Positions 15,887 through 27,800 are shown, numbered from the stretch's first letter. The stretch: DNA of 64,000 nucleotides from JBDKVA01 sp039679375 (GCA_039679375.1 JBDKVA010000076.1:12780-76779), one strand, 5' to 3'. Numbers and translations: made by a program. The notes: generated by a model from the letters alone, not told the origin.

Positions 15887-17488
15887 ATGAGCATAGACGT
15901 TAAACCAATTAATGTAGGTGCTATGGATTGCTTTGAAAGTATTTTTGCATCCGTACTGGAATGGAAGAAAATCCATCATGAAATCCTATGGATCAATTCC
16001 ATAGGATTTGATTTTATAAGGGACGATAATGCTGCAACAGACAAAATTGGCAAGAGAGTAACTGCAGGTAAAGACATTTTTGAATTCAACAGCTTTGCAA
16101 AAGAGTTTTTAAACATATATTGCACGGAGCATTTAAAAAAAGATCCTGATGAGGATTTGATCGCAATCACGGGCGAAATATCGGAAGGCCGTCCCGTTAT
16201 GCTTTTGATCGATCCATTCTGGCTCCCGTGGAAAAAGGAAGCATACGGAGTGCACCATTTATTGCCGGGACATTCATGTCTTGCTGTCGGAATGGATAAT
16301 GAAATAATTCATTGCATAGATACTGTACCAAAGATATTGGATGACGCCATTTTACCAATAAGTGATTTTAAGCAGGGCTGCAATGCATATATTACGTTTT
16401 GCTTTGACAATAGCATACCGTTGCGGTTGTTGCGTGACGATCTATTAGACATGATGATTGGCAACCTGAAATATTCTTCGTATTATACGGACTCTTTTCG
16501 TGCTATGAGGGAATTTGGCAGATGTGTGAATGAATTGCCCGATTATTCATTAGAGACGGCAGGCTATACGGAACATACCTTCTGGCTGGCTCCTATAATA
16601 AATAGCAGCGACAGGATTTTTAGATCATATGGCAAATTTTCAATGCTGGTAGAATTTCTTAATACACAATATCATATGGATATACCATCAACGGTGCCGG
16701 AGCTTATTGAACGTGGAGAACTGATATGGAATACGGTTTTGGGTCTTTTCACAAAAGCATTTTTTTCTCCCGGGAAAGCGAAAGCAATTTTAACCAGGAC
16801 GTCAGCAAAAATTATCGAAGCAGCAGACACTGCGGAAGAGATATGCAATGAATTACAGAAATTTAGAAATAATGATTATACCTCCATGTCAGCAGCGCAT
16901 GAAAAAAACAGTCCCCAAAAGGGCAGGAGTATAAAAGATGTAACCTTCATCAATTTAACGGACCATTTTAATAATAAAGGCTTCGGCAGAGGAATTTCAC
17001 CGGATAACAGAGCGGACCTGAACGGGTTCGGATATTACCTTCTATCAGACGGCATCCCTGATGATATATGGGCGGTACAGGAAATAAAATATCAGCTTCC
17101 TGATTTATTTACTGATGATAATGACAATATATCCTGCGACAATCAAGTCGTTGATATCCGGCCGGGACGCTACAATGGCATTTCTATACTTGGATGCGCA
17201 GAGGCAAGAAATCAAGGGGGCTTTTTGAATATATTTTATTCAGACGGGAGCAGTGATGAAATAATTGTAAAATTCACAGATTGGTGCGCCAAACCGCTTT
17301 TTGGAGAAACGGTAGCATGGACTGGTTTACGGGTATGCAAATACGAAGGGAAAGCAACAGTCTGCGAAGAAAAAGCTAATTTATTGATTCAGCAGTATGA
17401 GATCAATCACAACAAAACAGTTGTAAAAATAGTATTGCCGGACTGCTGGAATCTTCATATTTTTGCAATATCGCTGTTCAGATATTGA
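15887..17488 (+). CDS. BtrH-like cysteine acyltransferase with a C-terminal beta-sandwich module
   Basis: 533 residues. The N-terminal ~180 residues match the BtrH N-terminal domain (PF14399): DCFES with Cys15, GHSCLAVGMD with His129 and CIDT with Asp145 form a papain/C39-like triad. A helical middle region resembles the second half of BtrH (DUF4872). In butirosin synthesis BtrH moves an acyl chain from the ACP BtrI to an amine. Residues about 345-533 (FINLTDHFNNKGFGRG, DLNGFGYYL, IRPGRYNGISILGCAE, GGFLNIFYSDGS) form a beta-sandwich of the kind attached to bacterial glycosidases, an unusual fusion. Start ATG 15887 has GAGGTG 10 bases upstream. It precedes the promoter at 17601, so it may be a separate transcript. 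The acceptor is unknown. Confidence 0.8.
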   Translation: MSIDVKPINVGAMDCFESIFASVLEWKKIHHEILWINSIGFDFIRDDNAATDKIGKRVTAGKDIFEFNSFAKEFLNIYCTEHLKKDPDEDLIAITGEISEGRPVMLLIDPFWLPWKKEAYGVHHLLPGHSCLAVGMDNEIIHCIDTVPKILDDAILPISDFKQGCNAYITFCFDNSIPLRLLRDDLLDMMIGNLKYSSYYTDSFRAMREFGRCVNELPDYSLETAGYTEHTFWLAPIINSSDRIFRSYGKFSMLVEFLNTQYHMDIPSTVPELIERGELIWNTVLGLFTKAFFSPGKAKAILTRTSAKIIEAADTAEEICNELQKFRNNDYTSMSAAHEKNSPQKGRSIKDVTFINLTDHFNNKGFGRGISPDNRADLNGFGYYLLSDGIPDDIWAVQEIKYQLPDLFTDDNDNISCDNQVVDIRPGRYNGISILGCAEARNQGGFLNIFYSDGSSDEIIVKFTDWCAKPLFGETVAWTGLRVCKYEGKATVCEEKANLLIQQYEINHNKTVVKIVLPDCWNLHIFAISLFRY

Positions 17489-17600
17489 TTCGAGATCTAT
17501 ACTTATGGTTCTTTACATATGTCTTTATGCCAATAAATAAAAATGTATCTATGATGAATTATGTCGAAATATACAAAATTTATATATAGAATGTTAACTA

Positions 17601-17629
17601 TTGACTTTTTTAAAGATTATAAATATAAT
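17601..17629 (+). promoter_or_regulatory. Sigma-A promoter of the NRPS/PKS operon
   Basis: TTGACT at 17601-17606, 17-base spacer, TATAAT at 17624-17629, in an AT-rich 186-base gap. It precedes a run of ten tightly packed plus-strand genes to 50358. Confidence 0.75.
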
Positions 17630-17674
17630 ATTTAAAACGACATTAATGTAATTAATGGGAAATGGTGTATATTT

Positions 17675-18415
17675 ATGAGGGGATCCGAACATTTGTCAAG
17701 TATAATAAAGTTATTCTGTTTCCCCTATGCAGGCGGTTCAGCATCCGTATACGGTAAACTGAAACAGTATTTGGATAAAAATATTGAAATCGTACCTATT
17801 GAGTATACCGGAAGAGGAAAAAGGATAAATGAGAAGTTCTATACCGATATTTCCGGTGCAATCGACGATATTTATGAAGTGATCCGCAAACATATTAATG
17901 GTCATGAGTTTGCATTTTTAGGTCACAGCATGGGATGCGTCATTGCTTATGAAATTTGCAAAAGAGTAAGGGAGGATTGCGGAAGGGAACCGGCGCACAT
18001 TTTTGTATCGGGAAGATATCCGCCGCACGTCAGGAAGAAGAGTACCATTTTACATACTCTCCCAAACGACAGGTTTAAAAATGAAATTATGAAAATAGGA
18101 GGTACTCCGAAAGAAATATTTGAAAATGAAGAATTGTCACAAATTTTTATTCCCATACTGAAGGCTGATTATAGGTTGGTAGAGCTTTATGAATTTCAGG
18201 ATGAGAATGTAAGATTCAACTCCGGGATCACCGTATTAAGCGGTAAGGATGACAAAATAGTTGAAAAGGATGAATTATATGAATGGCAAAAGTATTCATT
18301 CTATGCAATAGATTTATATGAATTTGACGGCGGACATTTTTTTATCAACAACTATGTTAAGGAAATAGCGGAGATCATTAATCATTCACTAGACGTTCGT
18401 TCTATACCGGTATAA
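17675..18415 (+). CDS. Type II thioesterase of the NRPS/PKS cluster
   Basis: Alpha/beta hydrolase of 246 residues that clears misprimed or stalled acyl groups from carrier proteins. LFCFPYAGGSASVYG at the N-terminus and the nucleophile Ser85 in GHSMG are typical of GrsT-like TEII. SGKDDKIV carries the Asp and DGGHFFI the His. No carrier domain is fused to it, so it is an editing enzyme rather than the product-release domain. It is the first gene after the 17601 promoter; the ribosome site is weak. Confidence 0.93.
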   Translation: MRGSEHLSSIIKLFCFPYAGGSASVYGKLKQYLDKNIEIVPIEYTGRGKRINEKFYTDISGAIDDIYEVIRKHINGHEFAFLGHSMGCVIAYEICKRVREDCGREPAHIFVSGRYPPHVRKKSTILHTLPNDRFKNEIMKIGGTPKEIFENEELSQIFIPILKADYRLVELYEFQDENVRFNSGITVLSGKDDKIVEKDELYEWQKYSFYAIDLYEFDGGHFFINNYVKEIAEIINHSLDVRSIPV

Positions 18416-18447
18416 TCTAAAACGCCTGTTTATGGAAGGAAATGAAC

Positions 18448-20418
18448 ATGCTCGATAGTGGAATGTCGACGACCGTTTTTTTAGTTTCGGGTGCATTTAT
18501 ACTTGTAACAATATTTCATCTCTTCATACTTCTTAAAGAGATCGTGACGAAGCAGCGCAGTTTTCGAACGAAAGGGATAAAAGATGCTGGTACTGTTCTA
18601 TTTTCTTTCGCACTTATCGGCGCGATTTTTTATTGCCTCTACAAGGCTCCGTTTGCGTTGTTTTACGGAACAACATGGGAAATGATTGATGAATTCGGAC
18701 CTTCACTACTTATTAAAGTAGCTGTTTGCATGGTTTTTGTCATCCCATTATTTTATCTGTATTTTATTCTTTCACACTTCTTTGTTAAGAAAAATGGCAA
18801 GCCCTATTTTTTGATTATTATACTCAGCATATTGAGTGCGTTAGGGAACTCGATGATTATTGTAATAATAAATCAGGCGCTAAACAGGGTAATGGGAGAT
18901 GAAAGCCGCAGGGCCGGGATAGAAAGCGGATTATACCTATACTTCCTGCTGGGTATTGCGCTTTTTACAGTAAGCGCAATGATCGTCAGAAAAAAGTTAA
19001 TTGTCATTACAAGCCAGATGGTTTACGAAAAGCGGGTAGAGATTATCGACAGGTTAATGAACGCTCCCTATGAAAAATTTGAAGCGATGGAAGACGGCAA
19101 GATACATGCCGCCCTTAATAATGACACCGAAGCAGTCAGCGGGTTTGTTAATGCATTAGTCAATGGATTGACCGGAGTTATTACATTAATTACATGCTTC
19201 ATCTATTTGGGAACAATCAACCTGTTAGGAATGCTTTTCTCAATTTTAATGATATGCGTTGCCGTAGGACTATTCCTTTCTGTCAGTGACAAAGCGGAAA
19301 AGAAGTTTGAAGAGAACAGAGATATACAAAATCATTTTTTCAGGTTTATTAATGATATGGTAAAAGGCTTTAAAGAGCTGTACATAAATAAAAAGAAGTG
19401 CCGTGAATTCACGGATGATATTCAAAAAAGCTGCCTGGATTACCGGGATTCACGCGTCGAAGGGGAGTTCAGCTTTGTCGGAGTCTCAATATTGGGGGAA
19501 ATACTTTATATCCTGGTAGTCGGTATTGTCGTGTTTATTTTCCCGTTGATATTTCCGAATCTGGAGAACACCAGACTAAACAACTATGTTCTTGTATATT
19601 TATACATGGGCGGGATCGTAAATCAGGAAATTTACCTGGTGCCGGGAATCATGCGGGTGCTGGTCAGCTGGAGAAGGATAAATCAATTTATAAATGAGCT
19701 TTCATCCCAGAATCCTGCAAACCGCCATACTTCTGCTCCTTTAAACAACAAGGCTGCTTTGGATATAAGCTTGAAAGACGTCAGGTTCCAATACAAAAAT
19801 GAAACCGGAGAAAACTTCTCTGTAGGTCCTCTCAATTGCAACTTCAAATCAGGAGAAATTGTTTTCATATCCGGTGGAAACGGGAGCGGCAAATCAACTC
19901 TGGTCAAGCTGCTGACAGGTCTTTACAGACCTGATGAAGGCAATATTACCATAAATGGACTTCCTGTTGATACAGAAACTCTCGGGAGCTGCTTCTCAAC
20001 TGTTTTCAGTGATTTTTTTCTTTTTGACAAAATGTATGGCATCGACTATGAAAGGAAAACTGCGGAAATCAGTCACTACCTGGATGTGCTGCGTATCCGG
20101 GATAAAGTCCGGATATGCGACGGAGTATTCAGCACAGTTAAGCTTTCTACCGGACAGAGGAAAAGGCTGGCTCTTTTGATCAGTTATCTGGAGGACCGCC
20201 CTGCTTATGTTTTTGATGAATGGGCGGCAGATCAGGATCCGGAATACAGGAACTTCTTTTACAGGGCATTGCTGCCCGAACTGAAGGCAAGAGGCAAGGC
20301 GGTTGTTGCCATAACGCATGACGACCGCTATTTCAGTGAAGCGGATATACATATAAAGATGGAAACAGGTCAGATCATCAGCTGTGTAAGGAATCACGCA
20401 CAAGCTGTGACTGCATGA
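18448..20418 (+). CDS. Cyclic-peptide-type export ABC transporter (PvdE/SyrD-like)
   Basis: Half-transporter of about 656 residues with permease and ATPase fused. The first ~120 residues hold three extra hydrophobic helices, followed by the six-helix ABC permease core. The ATPase has Walker A GGNGSGKST near residue 476, signature LSTGQRKRLALL and Walker B YVFDEWAADQDPEYR. The DEWAADQDP form is characteristic of the cyclic-peptide export family (TIGR01194) that includes PvdE and SyrD. ATG 18448 is preferred over 18442 because GGAAGG is 8 bases upstream. It ends 4 bases into the next gene (ATGA). Likely exports the cluster's product or its precursor. Confidence 0.92.
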   Translation: MLDSGMSTTVFLVSGAFILVTIFHLFILLKEIVTKQRSFRTKGIKDAGTVLFSFALIGAIFYCLYKAPFALFYGTTWEMIDEFGPSLLIKVAVCMVFVIPLFYLYFILSHFFVKKNGKPYFLIIILSILSALGNSMIIVIINQALNRVMGDESRRAGIESGLYLYFLLGIALFTVSAMIVRKKLIVITSQMVYEKRVEIIDRLMNAPYEKFEAMEDGKIHAALNNDTEAVSGFVNALVNGLTGVITLITCFIYLGTINLLGMLFSILMICVAVGLFLSVSDKAEKKFEENRDIQNHFFRFINDMVKGFKELYINKKKCREFTDDIQKSCLDYRDSRVEGEFSFVGVSILGEILYILVVGIVVFIFPLIFPNLENTRLNNYVLVYLYMGGIVNQEIYLVPGIMRVLVSWRRINQFINELSSQNPANRHTSAPLNNKAALDISLKDVRFQYKNETGENFSVGPLNCNFKSGEIVFISGGNGSGKSTLVKLLTGLYRPDEGNITINGLPVDTETLGSCFSTVFSDFFLFDKMYGIDYERKTAEISHYLDVLRIRDKVRICDGVFSTVKLSTGQRKRLALLISYLEDRPAYVFDEWAADQDPEYRNFFYRALLPELKARGKAVVAITHDDRYFSEADIHIKMETGQIISCVRNHAQAVTA

Positions 20419-21773
20419 ATAAAAAGACGGGAAAGCAGCTTAGATCAATAAAAAGTGGGGTTCATGGAATGATAAAGAGGTTTTTTACAGTTTGCCTGCT
20501 ATCCATATTTCTGCTCCAATCAGGATGCAGCAGTGTGATATCCGTTCCTTCCGCACCGGTCGGCAGCTACAGCGTCGATGGGGTAAGCATTACGGATAAA
20601 GGTAATTACTTTAGTGTTGTACTTGATTTTACCACCGGTCTGACACACAGGCAGGTCGGAGAAGCTTATGCAAAGGGAATACTGCAGTTGGTGCCCGACT
20701 ATGAAGCACTTGTTGATTCATACATTGCTGAAAATATTATTCATTCCGATTACAAACCCGCTTTTAACCGTATAGAGGACATTAAACCCGGTATAAATGA
20801 TGATTTTATAGAAGAGATCGATGCAATGGCGTCAGTTTTGTCCGGTGGCGGGAATGATTTGAGAAGAGATGGAAAAGTGTCGCGAAATGAATTTTATCTC
20901 TTTAACCTGTTCACAGATGTAGTTCGTGGTACCCAATGCAGTTATATCTCGGTTTTCGGAACGCGTTCCGCAACGAAAAAAACGATCACGGGAAGGAACC
21001 TGGATTGGTACGGAGGCAGCAGGAACCAGCTTCCAAGGCTCCAGGCAGTAATTACCCACCTTTATCCTGACAAAAAGGTATGTTCTATCGGTTACATGGG
21101 TTTTATGGGAGTTATTACAGGTTTTAATGACAGCAGGATTTTCGCGGGTATCCTTGATTCAGGTACAAATGCGGCATATACATCCGAAGGAAGGCGCTCC
21201 TATGTTTTTGATCTGAGATATGCGCTGGAGAATATGAGAACGATGGATGATGCGGCGGAATTTATGAGAGATCCCTCAAAGCTTTATACATATAACCATA
21301 TCATCGGGTTTTCCGATCCGGACAGGAGCATTATTCTGGAAAATAATTTCAGCGGGAGCGGATCGGACGGGAACAGAGTAAAACGCGCAATAAGAGAGAG
21401 CGATTCCGGGCTGAACAAAAATATAACCTGGGGGATCAGTAATGCCGCAGCTGCAGTAAATTCCTTTGTGCTTTACGGTAATCATGATAATCATACACCC
21501 AATAAATATAATACGAAAAGGTGGTCAAATATTAAAACACAATTGCAGAATGAAGGCTCAGAGGTATCCTCCGAGAAAATGAAGAGGATCATTTCCTATA
21601 ACCGCGGCAAACCGGGCAACTTTTCCGAGAGCGGCGATATTTATAATAAAATGACTTTGCAAATGATCGTATTTCAGCCGGATACCCTGTCGCTTGAGAT
21701 TTATTTTCGTCCGAAGGGTAACAGGATCAACCCGGTTCAACCTGTTTTTGAAAAGATTGAGGTTTTTGAGTAA
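20415..21773 (+). CDS. Surface lipoprotein with N-terminal-nucleophile amide hydrolase (C45/AAT-like) domain
   Basis: 452 residues. A lipoprotein signal is clear: basic MIKRFF, hydrophobic core, then LLQSGC with lipidated Cys38. The position -3 residue is Gln, slightly atypical. The body has TQCSYISVFGTRSATKKTITGRNLDW, here quoted only as landmarks: candidate nucleophile Cys175 followed about 20 residues later by GRNLDW. This is the hallmark of the acyl-transferase/C45/choloylglycine-hydrolase Ntn fold, in which cleavage before the Cys exposes it as the new N-terminus. Its start overlaps the exporter stop codon; MIKRFF at 20469 is an alternative start. Placement beside a PvdE-type exporter suggests an extracellular deacylase for the product, as PvdQ does for pyoverdine, though another amide bond is possible. 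Confidence 0.82.
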   Translation: MNKKTGKQLRSIKSGVHGMIKRFFTVCLLSIFLLQSGCSSVISVPSAPVGSYSVDGVSITDKGNYFSVVLDFTTGLTHRQVGEAYAKGILQLVPDYEALVDSYIAENIIHSDYKPAFNRIEDIKPGINDDFIEEIDAMASVLSGGGNDLRRDGKVSRNEFYLFNLFTDVVRGTQCSYISVFGTRSATKKTITGRNLDWYGGSRNQLPRLQAVITHLYPDKKVCSIGYMGFMGVITGFNDSRIFAGILDSGTNAAYTSEGRRSYVFDLRYALENMRTMDDAAEFMRDPSKLYTYNHIIGFSDPDRSIILENNFSGSGSDGNRVKRAIRESDSGLNKNITWGISNAAAAVNSFVLYGNHDNHTPNKYNTKRWSNIKTQLQNEGSEVSSEKMKRIISYNRGKPGNFSESGDIYNKMTLQMIVFQPDTLSLEIYFRPKGNRINPVQPVFEKIEVFE

Positions 21774-21805
21774 TAAACGATGAGATAGAATGGGGGAAGC
21801 GAAAA

Positions 21806-24800
21806 ATGTCCCAATATGCTACTCTTGTTGATTTGATCAAGGCGAGAAAAGAAGAGGAACAAAAAGGAATAACATTCATTCTCGGCGATAAGGAAGAGCG
21901 CTATGTATCATATAAGCAGCTGTACCTGACGTCTTTACGGCTTCTGTATACTCTCCGGCAATCAGGCTACAGGCAGGGAGACGAGGTCCTGTTTCAAATC
22001 GAGGATAACGAGCGCTTTGTTTATTCCTTCTGGGCATGCATTCTTGGCGGTATGATACCTGTACCCGTATCTACAGGCAATAACGATGAACACAAGCTGA
22101 AGCTGTTTAAAATATGGGGTAAACTGAAGAATCCAAGAGTGATCATATCAGCCGAGTTCCTGAACAAAATGGAAGCATTCGCCGAAAAAAACGGATTAAG
22201 CGCTCAAATGGAGGCTGTCAGGAACAGCGCGACGTTTATTGAGGATGCCATTCAGACAGAGATGTATGGGGATATTTGCCGCCCCGACCCGGAAGATATT
22301 GTACTGATCCAATTTTCATCGGGCTCCACAGGCGACCCGAAAGGTGTGATCATTACACATGGAAATGTTCTGACAGATTTGAACGCAGTGATCCGGTGGG
22401 AGCATATCGGCATGAACGACGCCGGACTTAACTGGATGCCTCTTACGCATGACATGGGGTTGATCGGCACGCACATAAAAGGGATCATGGCATGCATAAA
22501 CCAATTCAATATCCAGACACAGCTGTTTATAAGGCATCCCTCCCTATGGATCGAAAAAGCCAGCGAGCATAAGGCTACCTTGCTGTACTCGCCTAATTTC
22601 GGATATAAACATTTTCTGAAGTTCTATAATCCTGAAGCAATGAAGGAATGGGATTTGTCAAGCGTACGTCTGATTTTCAACGGGGCTGAGCCGATATCTC
22701 TCGACCTCTGCAATGAATTTCTGGACAAGATGGCTGTCTATGGTCTAAAGAGGAATGCCATGCATCCCGTATACGGCCTGGCGGAAGGTACCATTGCCGT
22801 TGCCTTCCCGAATGACGGCGAAGAATTATTGTTCCACACGCTTGACAGAAACCATCTTAGGATCGGAGAAACAGTAGTCGACTTATCGAATGAAAATAAG
22901 AATTCCATTGTTTTTTTGGACGAGGGTTATCCGATTTACAATAGCTTTGTCCGCATCTGTGATGAAGAAAATCATGATATAGGCGAAAACAGGGTGGGCT
23001 GCATTCAGATATCGGGAGGAAATGTCACTTCGGGATACTATAATGACATTCAGGCTACAAAAGAGGCTATAACACCCGATGGATGGCTGAAAACCGGCGA
23101 CCTTGGCTTCATGAGGAACAGAAGGCTTACCATCACCGGGCGTTCAAAGGATGTTATTTTTGCAGCCGGGCAGAATTTTTATTCCCATGATATCGAGCGC
23201 GTCTGTGAATCGGTTGATGGCATGGAACTTGGCAAAATAGCGGCAGCGGGAGTATTCAATGACCGCCTGGGATGTGATGAACTGATTCTTTTCGTCATGT
23301 ACAGGCAAAAGCTTGAATCCTTTATTCCTGTTGCAGCAAGCCTGCGGAATGCGATCAGCCGGAAAATGGGTATTGAGGCCACGGAGATCATACCGGTAAA
23401 AAATATCCCCAAAACAACGAGTGGAAAGCTTCAACGGTATAAATTGCGTGAGGAATACATAAATGGGGAGTATGACTTCATCAAGCAGCAAATGCATGCT
23501 TTACTGGAAGAAGATTTTAAAAGAAGGGAAATTGTTCCGCCTGCTAATCCCATCCAGGAAGAGCTGGTTAAAATATGGTCGGAGGTTCTGAACATTGAGC
23601 GGATAGGTATCCGGGACAATTTCTTTGATTTGGGAGGGGATTCCTTACGGATTACCCAAATCGCTTCCAGAATTAGAGATCGTTTTCAAGTCGATTTGAA
23701 TCAGGCAGCGCTTTTTGAAAATACTGATATACAAAAGCTTGCAGAGGTGGTGGAAAATGCGGCTTGCAAGCGGAAAGACACGTCTGGTGAGATCCGTACG
23801 GCAGCGTGTTTAAGTGAAAGGGCTCCCCTTTCCTTTGCGCAGCAAAGGCTATGGTTTCTTGACCGCCTGCATTTGCAAAGCCCCCAGTATAATCTGTATA
23901 CGGGGTTTATTTTGAAAGGCATCCTGAATAGGGAGGTACTGCAAAAGAGCCTTAATAGTATCATGAAGCGGCATAAAATATTGCAGTCCTATTTTATTGA
24001 AGAAAACGGTAAACCTGTGCAGATGCTGGACCAGGAAGCTATAATGCCACTGAAGTATGTCGACTTGAGGAACATACCGGAAGCGGACAGGAGGACAAAA
24101 GCCGAGGATCTGGCAAAAATGGAAGCGGGAAAGTCCTTTGACCTTGAAAAGCCTCCGCTTATCAGAGGCAGGCTGATCTGCACCGGTGATGCGGAGCATA
24201 TGCTGATTTTAGCGGTACATCACATCGTTTTTGACGGATGGTCTTTCGGAATACTCCTGCATGATCTGAATCTATTTTATGAAGCGCTTCTGAATGGAGA
24301 GGAGCAAACGCTGTCTGAGCCGGATATACAATATGCTGATTTTTCCAGGTGGCAGAATGAAAATGAATGGCCAGGATATTTGAACGGGCAGCTTGCATAT
24401 TGGAGGAAGCAGCTTGAAGGCCGCTTGCCCGTATTGGATTTGCCGCTCGACAATCCAAGGCCTCCGGTCCAAACCTACAATGGAGCAAGGTTTACATGCG
24501 GCATTCCGGCGGAACTGGTGAATAAGCTGCAGAAATATGCAAGGAAAGAGAATGCAACATTGTTCATGGTGCTGCTGGCGGCATTTAAAACTCTTCTATG
24601 CAGGTATTCAGGCCAATCGGACATCATTGTAGGCTCGCCCATAGCTAATAGAAACCGGAAAGATATTGAGGGCTTGATTGGATTTTTCACCAACAATATT
24701 ATCCTGCGCACCCGCTTTTCAAATAAGATCGTGTTTAGCGAGCTTTTAGCAAAGGTGAGGCAGGTAACCGTCGAAGCCTATACGAATCAGGATGTTCCGT

Positions 24801-27800
24801 TTGAAAAGCTTGTCGGGGAGCTGCATGCGGAACGGGATATGAGCAGGAATCCATTGTTTCAGGTACTGTTCGGAATGCAGAATGCGCCTGTACCGAAAAT
24901 GGAATTTTCCGAACTGAATGTCTCAATACTGGAACTGGATGCAGGATATTCAAGGTTTGACCTGTCTGTTGATATCCGTGATGCCGGAGATAGATTATTC
25001 GCTGATTTCGAGTACAATACTGATCTCTTTAGTGAAGACACAATTTCAAGAATGGCAGGCCATTACCGGCAGTTGCTTTCGTGTATTGCATATAATCCTA
25101 ATTTGCCGTTGGACAGCTATGAAATAATGACGGCGGGGGAAAAGAAAACTATACTTTATAAATGGAATGATACAAAGAAAGATATAAATGCCTGTTCCAA
25201 CTGGACCGAGCTTTTTGAAAGGCAAGCGGCGGCATCGCCGGATGCTGTTGCAGCGGTTTGCGGGAAACAGCAGGTAACTTACTCCGAGCTGGATGAACGC
25301 TCCAATCGCCTGGCTCATTACCTGCATTCGGCCGGGGTGGGACCGGAGACCGTTGTAGGAGTTTATACCGACCGTTCTATTGATATGCTTGCAGTGCTTA
25401 TTGGGATACATAAAACAGGAGCTGCCTATTTGCCGATGGATCCCATTTTCCCAAAGGAGCGCCTTGCCTATATCATTGAAGATGCAAATGTTGGTTTGAT
25501 CTTATCGGAAAAGAAGCTGTCCGGTACTCTTCCCCGCCATAATGCCAGGGTTGTCAGCCTGGATTCCGAGTGGGACATTATTTCCGGATATAGCGCCGCC
25601 AGAATTGATGTTAATAAAAATTCCCGCGATCTTGCCTATGTGATATATACCTCGGGTTCTACAGGCAAGCCGAAGGGTGTTCTGATCGAGCAGCATTCAT
25701 TGATAAATTTTCTGTTATCTATGGCTGAAAAGACCGGCGTAAAAAAGAAGGATTCTTTGCTGGCTGTTACGACATTATCCTTTGATATTGCAGGTCTGGA
25801 GCTTTATATGCCTCTGATTTGCGGCGCCCGGGTCGTGATCGCCCAAAGGGATGATGTTTCTGACGGCAGCAGACTGGAACGGCTGCTGCATGAGCAGGGT
25901 ATTTCCATAATGCAGGCGACGCCTGCAACATGGAGGCTTCTCATAGAGTCGGGATGGACCGGCTGCAGCGGCCTGAAGGTATTATGCGGCGGTGAAGCAC
26001 TGTCCCAGGATCTTGCCGGTCAGCTTTTGGACAGATGTTCTGCTCTGTTTAACGTATACGGTCCGACGGAAACTACAATATGGTCGACGATAGAACGCGT
26101 AGAATCCGGGAGCGGAATGGTATCCATCGGCAGGCCGATTGCAAATACGCAGGTGTATGTGGTGGATGATTCCATGAACCCCGTCCCCGCAGGAGTACCC
26201 GGTGAACTGCTTATTGGCGGTGACGGGCTGGCGCGGGGATATATGAACCTGCCCGATCTGACCGGCGAGAAATTTATTCCTGACCGGTTTGGTAAAAAAC
26301 ACGGTGCGCTGCTCTACAGAACGGGGGACACCGTCAGGTTCATACAGGATGGAAAGCTTGAATTTATGGGCCGTAAGGACAATCAGGTAAAAATCAGGGG
26401 ATATAGGATCGAGCTTGGGGAAATCGAAAATTTGATAAATCAGGAGCCGTCCGTAAAGGAAAGCGTTGTTGCCGCAAGGGAGCTTATTCCGGGAGAAAAG
26501 GCCCTGGTAGCGTATATCATACCCTCTAGGGAAAAAGGTGGGGATATCAGCATCGAACACATGCGTAAAAACCTGGCGGACAAGCTGCCGGCTTATATGA
26601 TACCATCCTCCTATATGGTAATGGATTTCTTCCCAATGACGCCAAATGGCAAAATTGACAGAAAAGCTTTACCTTTACCTCAAAGCGCAAGTATAAAGCT
26701 GGGTGTAAATTATATAGCACCGTCAAGTGAAATAGAAAAGCAGCTTGTTTCAATTTGGAAGGAAGTCTTGAAAACAGATGCAGTCGGCTTGAACCAAAAT
26801 TTCTTTGATTCGGGAGGGCATTCGCTGTTGTTGGCCCAGGTGAGGAGCAGGATCGGGAGTGCCTTAAAAAAGGATGTCTCTATGATGGACCTGTTCAAAT
26901 ACCCCACAATAGCTGCGTTATCAGGTTTTCTCTCGGAGGACGGCAAGCTTGCGGCAGGGACGGGATCCGCTGCAATGACTGGGGCTGGACACGCTGATAC
27001 GCAAGAAGGTGGGAAAATGTGCGAAAAAGTAGCAGTGATAGGGCTCAGCGGCAGATTCCCGGGTGCGGATGATATAGAGCAATTCTGGAATAATCTTTGC
27101 AGCGGAGTTGAGTCCATATCACGGTTTTCAGATGAGCAGGTATCAGGAGAAGGCATTGATGCGGATATGCTGAGGAAACCCGGCTATGTAAAGGCGTGGG
27201 GAGCACTTGACGGTATAGACAGATTTGATGCCGGATTCTTTGAGTACAACCCAAGGGAGGCGGAAATCCTTGATCCGCAGCAAAGGGTATTTCTGGAGGA
27301 ATCATGGAAGGCTCTGGAGAATGCAGGTTATGATGTGGAGAAATTTAACGGCCTGGTGGGAGTATTTGCAAGCGTAGGCATGAATACCTACGCACAAAGG
27401 CTGAAGGACAGTTATGCTTCAAATGGCCTGGCAAGCGATTATCAGATCATGGTCGGCAATGATAAGGATTTTCTTGCGACACGCATTGCCTATAAGCTAA
27501 ACCTTGAAGGTCCCGGCATTACTGTTCAGACAGCATGCTCTTCATCACTGGTAGCCGTTCATCTGGCATGCCGGAGCCTGATCAGCAGGGAATGCGATAT
27601 GGCACTGGCAGGCGGCGTTAGCATCAGACTGCCGCAACAAGCCGGATATCTGTATCAGGAAGGAATGATCCTGTCCCCTGACGGCCATTGCAGAGCTTTT
27701 GACGAGCAGGCGCAGGGTACTGTGGGAGGCAACGGCGCAGGCGTTGTAGTATTAAAACGCCTTGACGACGCCATTTCGGACGGAGATGATATAAGCGCCG

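Noticed and set aside
17675..18415. Product-releasing thioesterase
   Set aside because: It is free-standing and of the editing type II kind, not fused to the last carrier domain.
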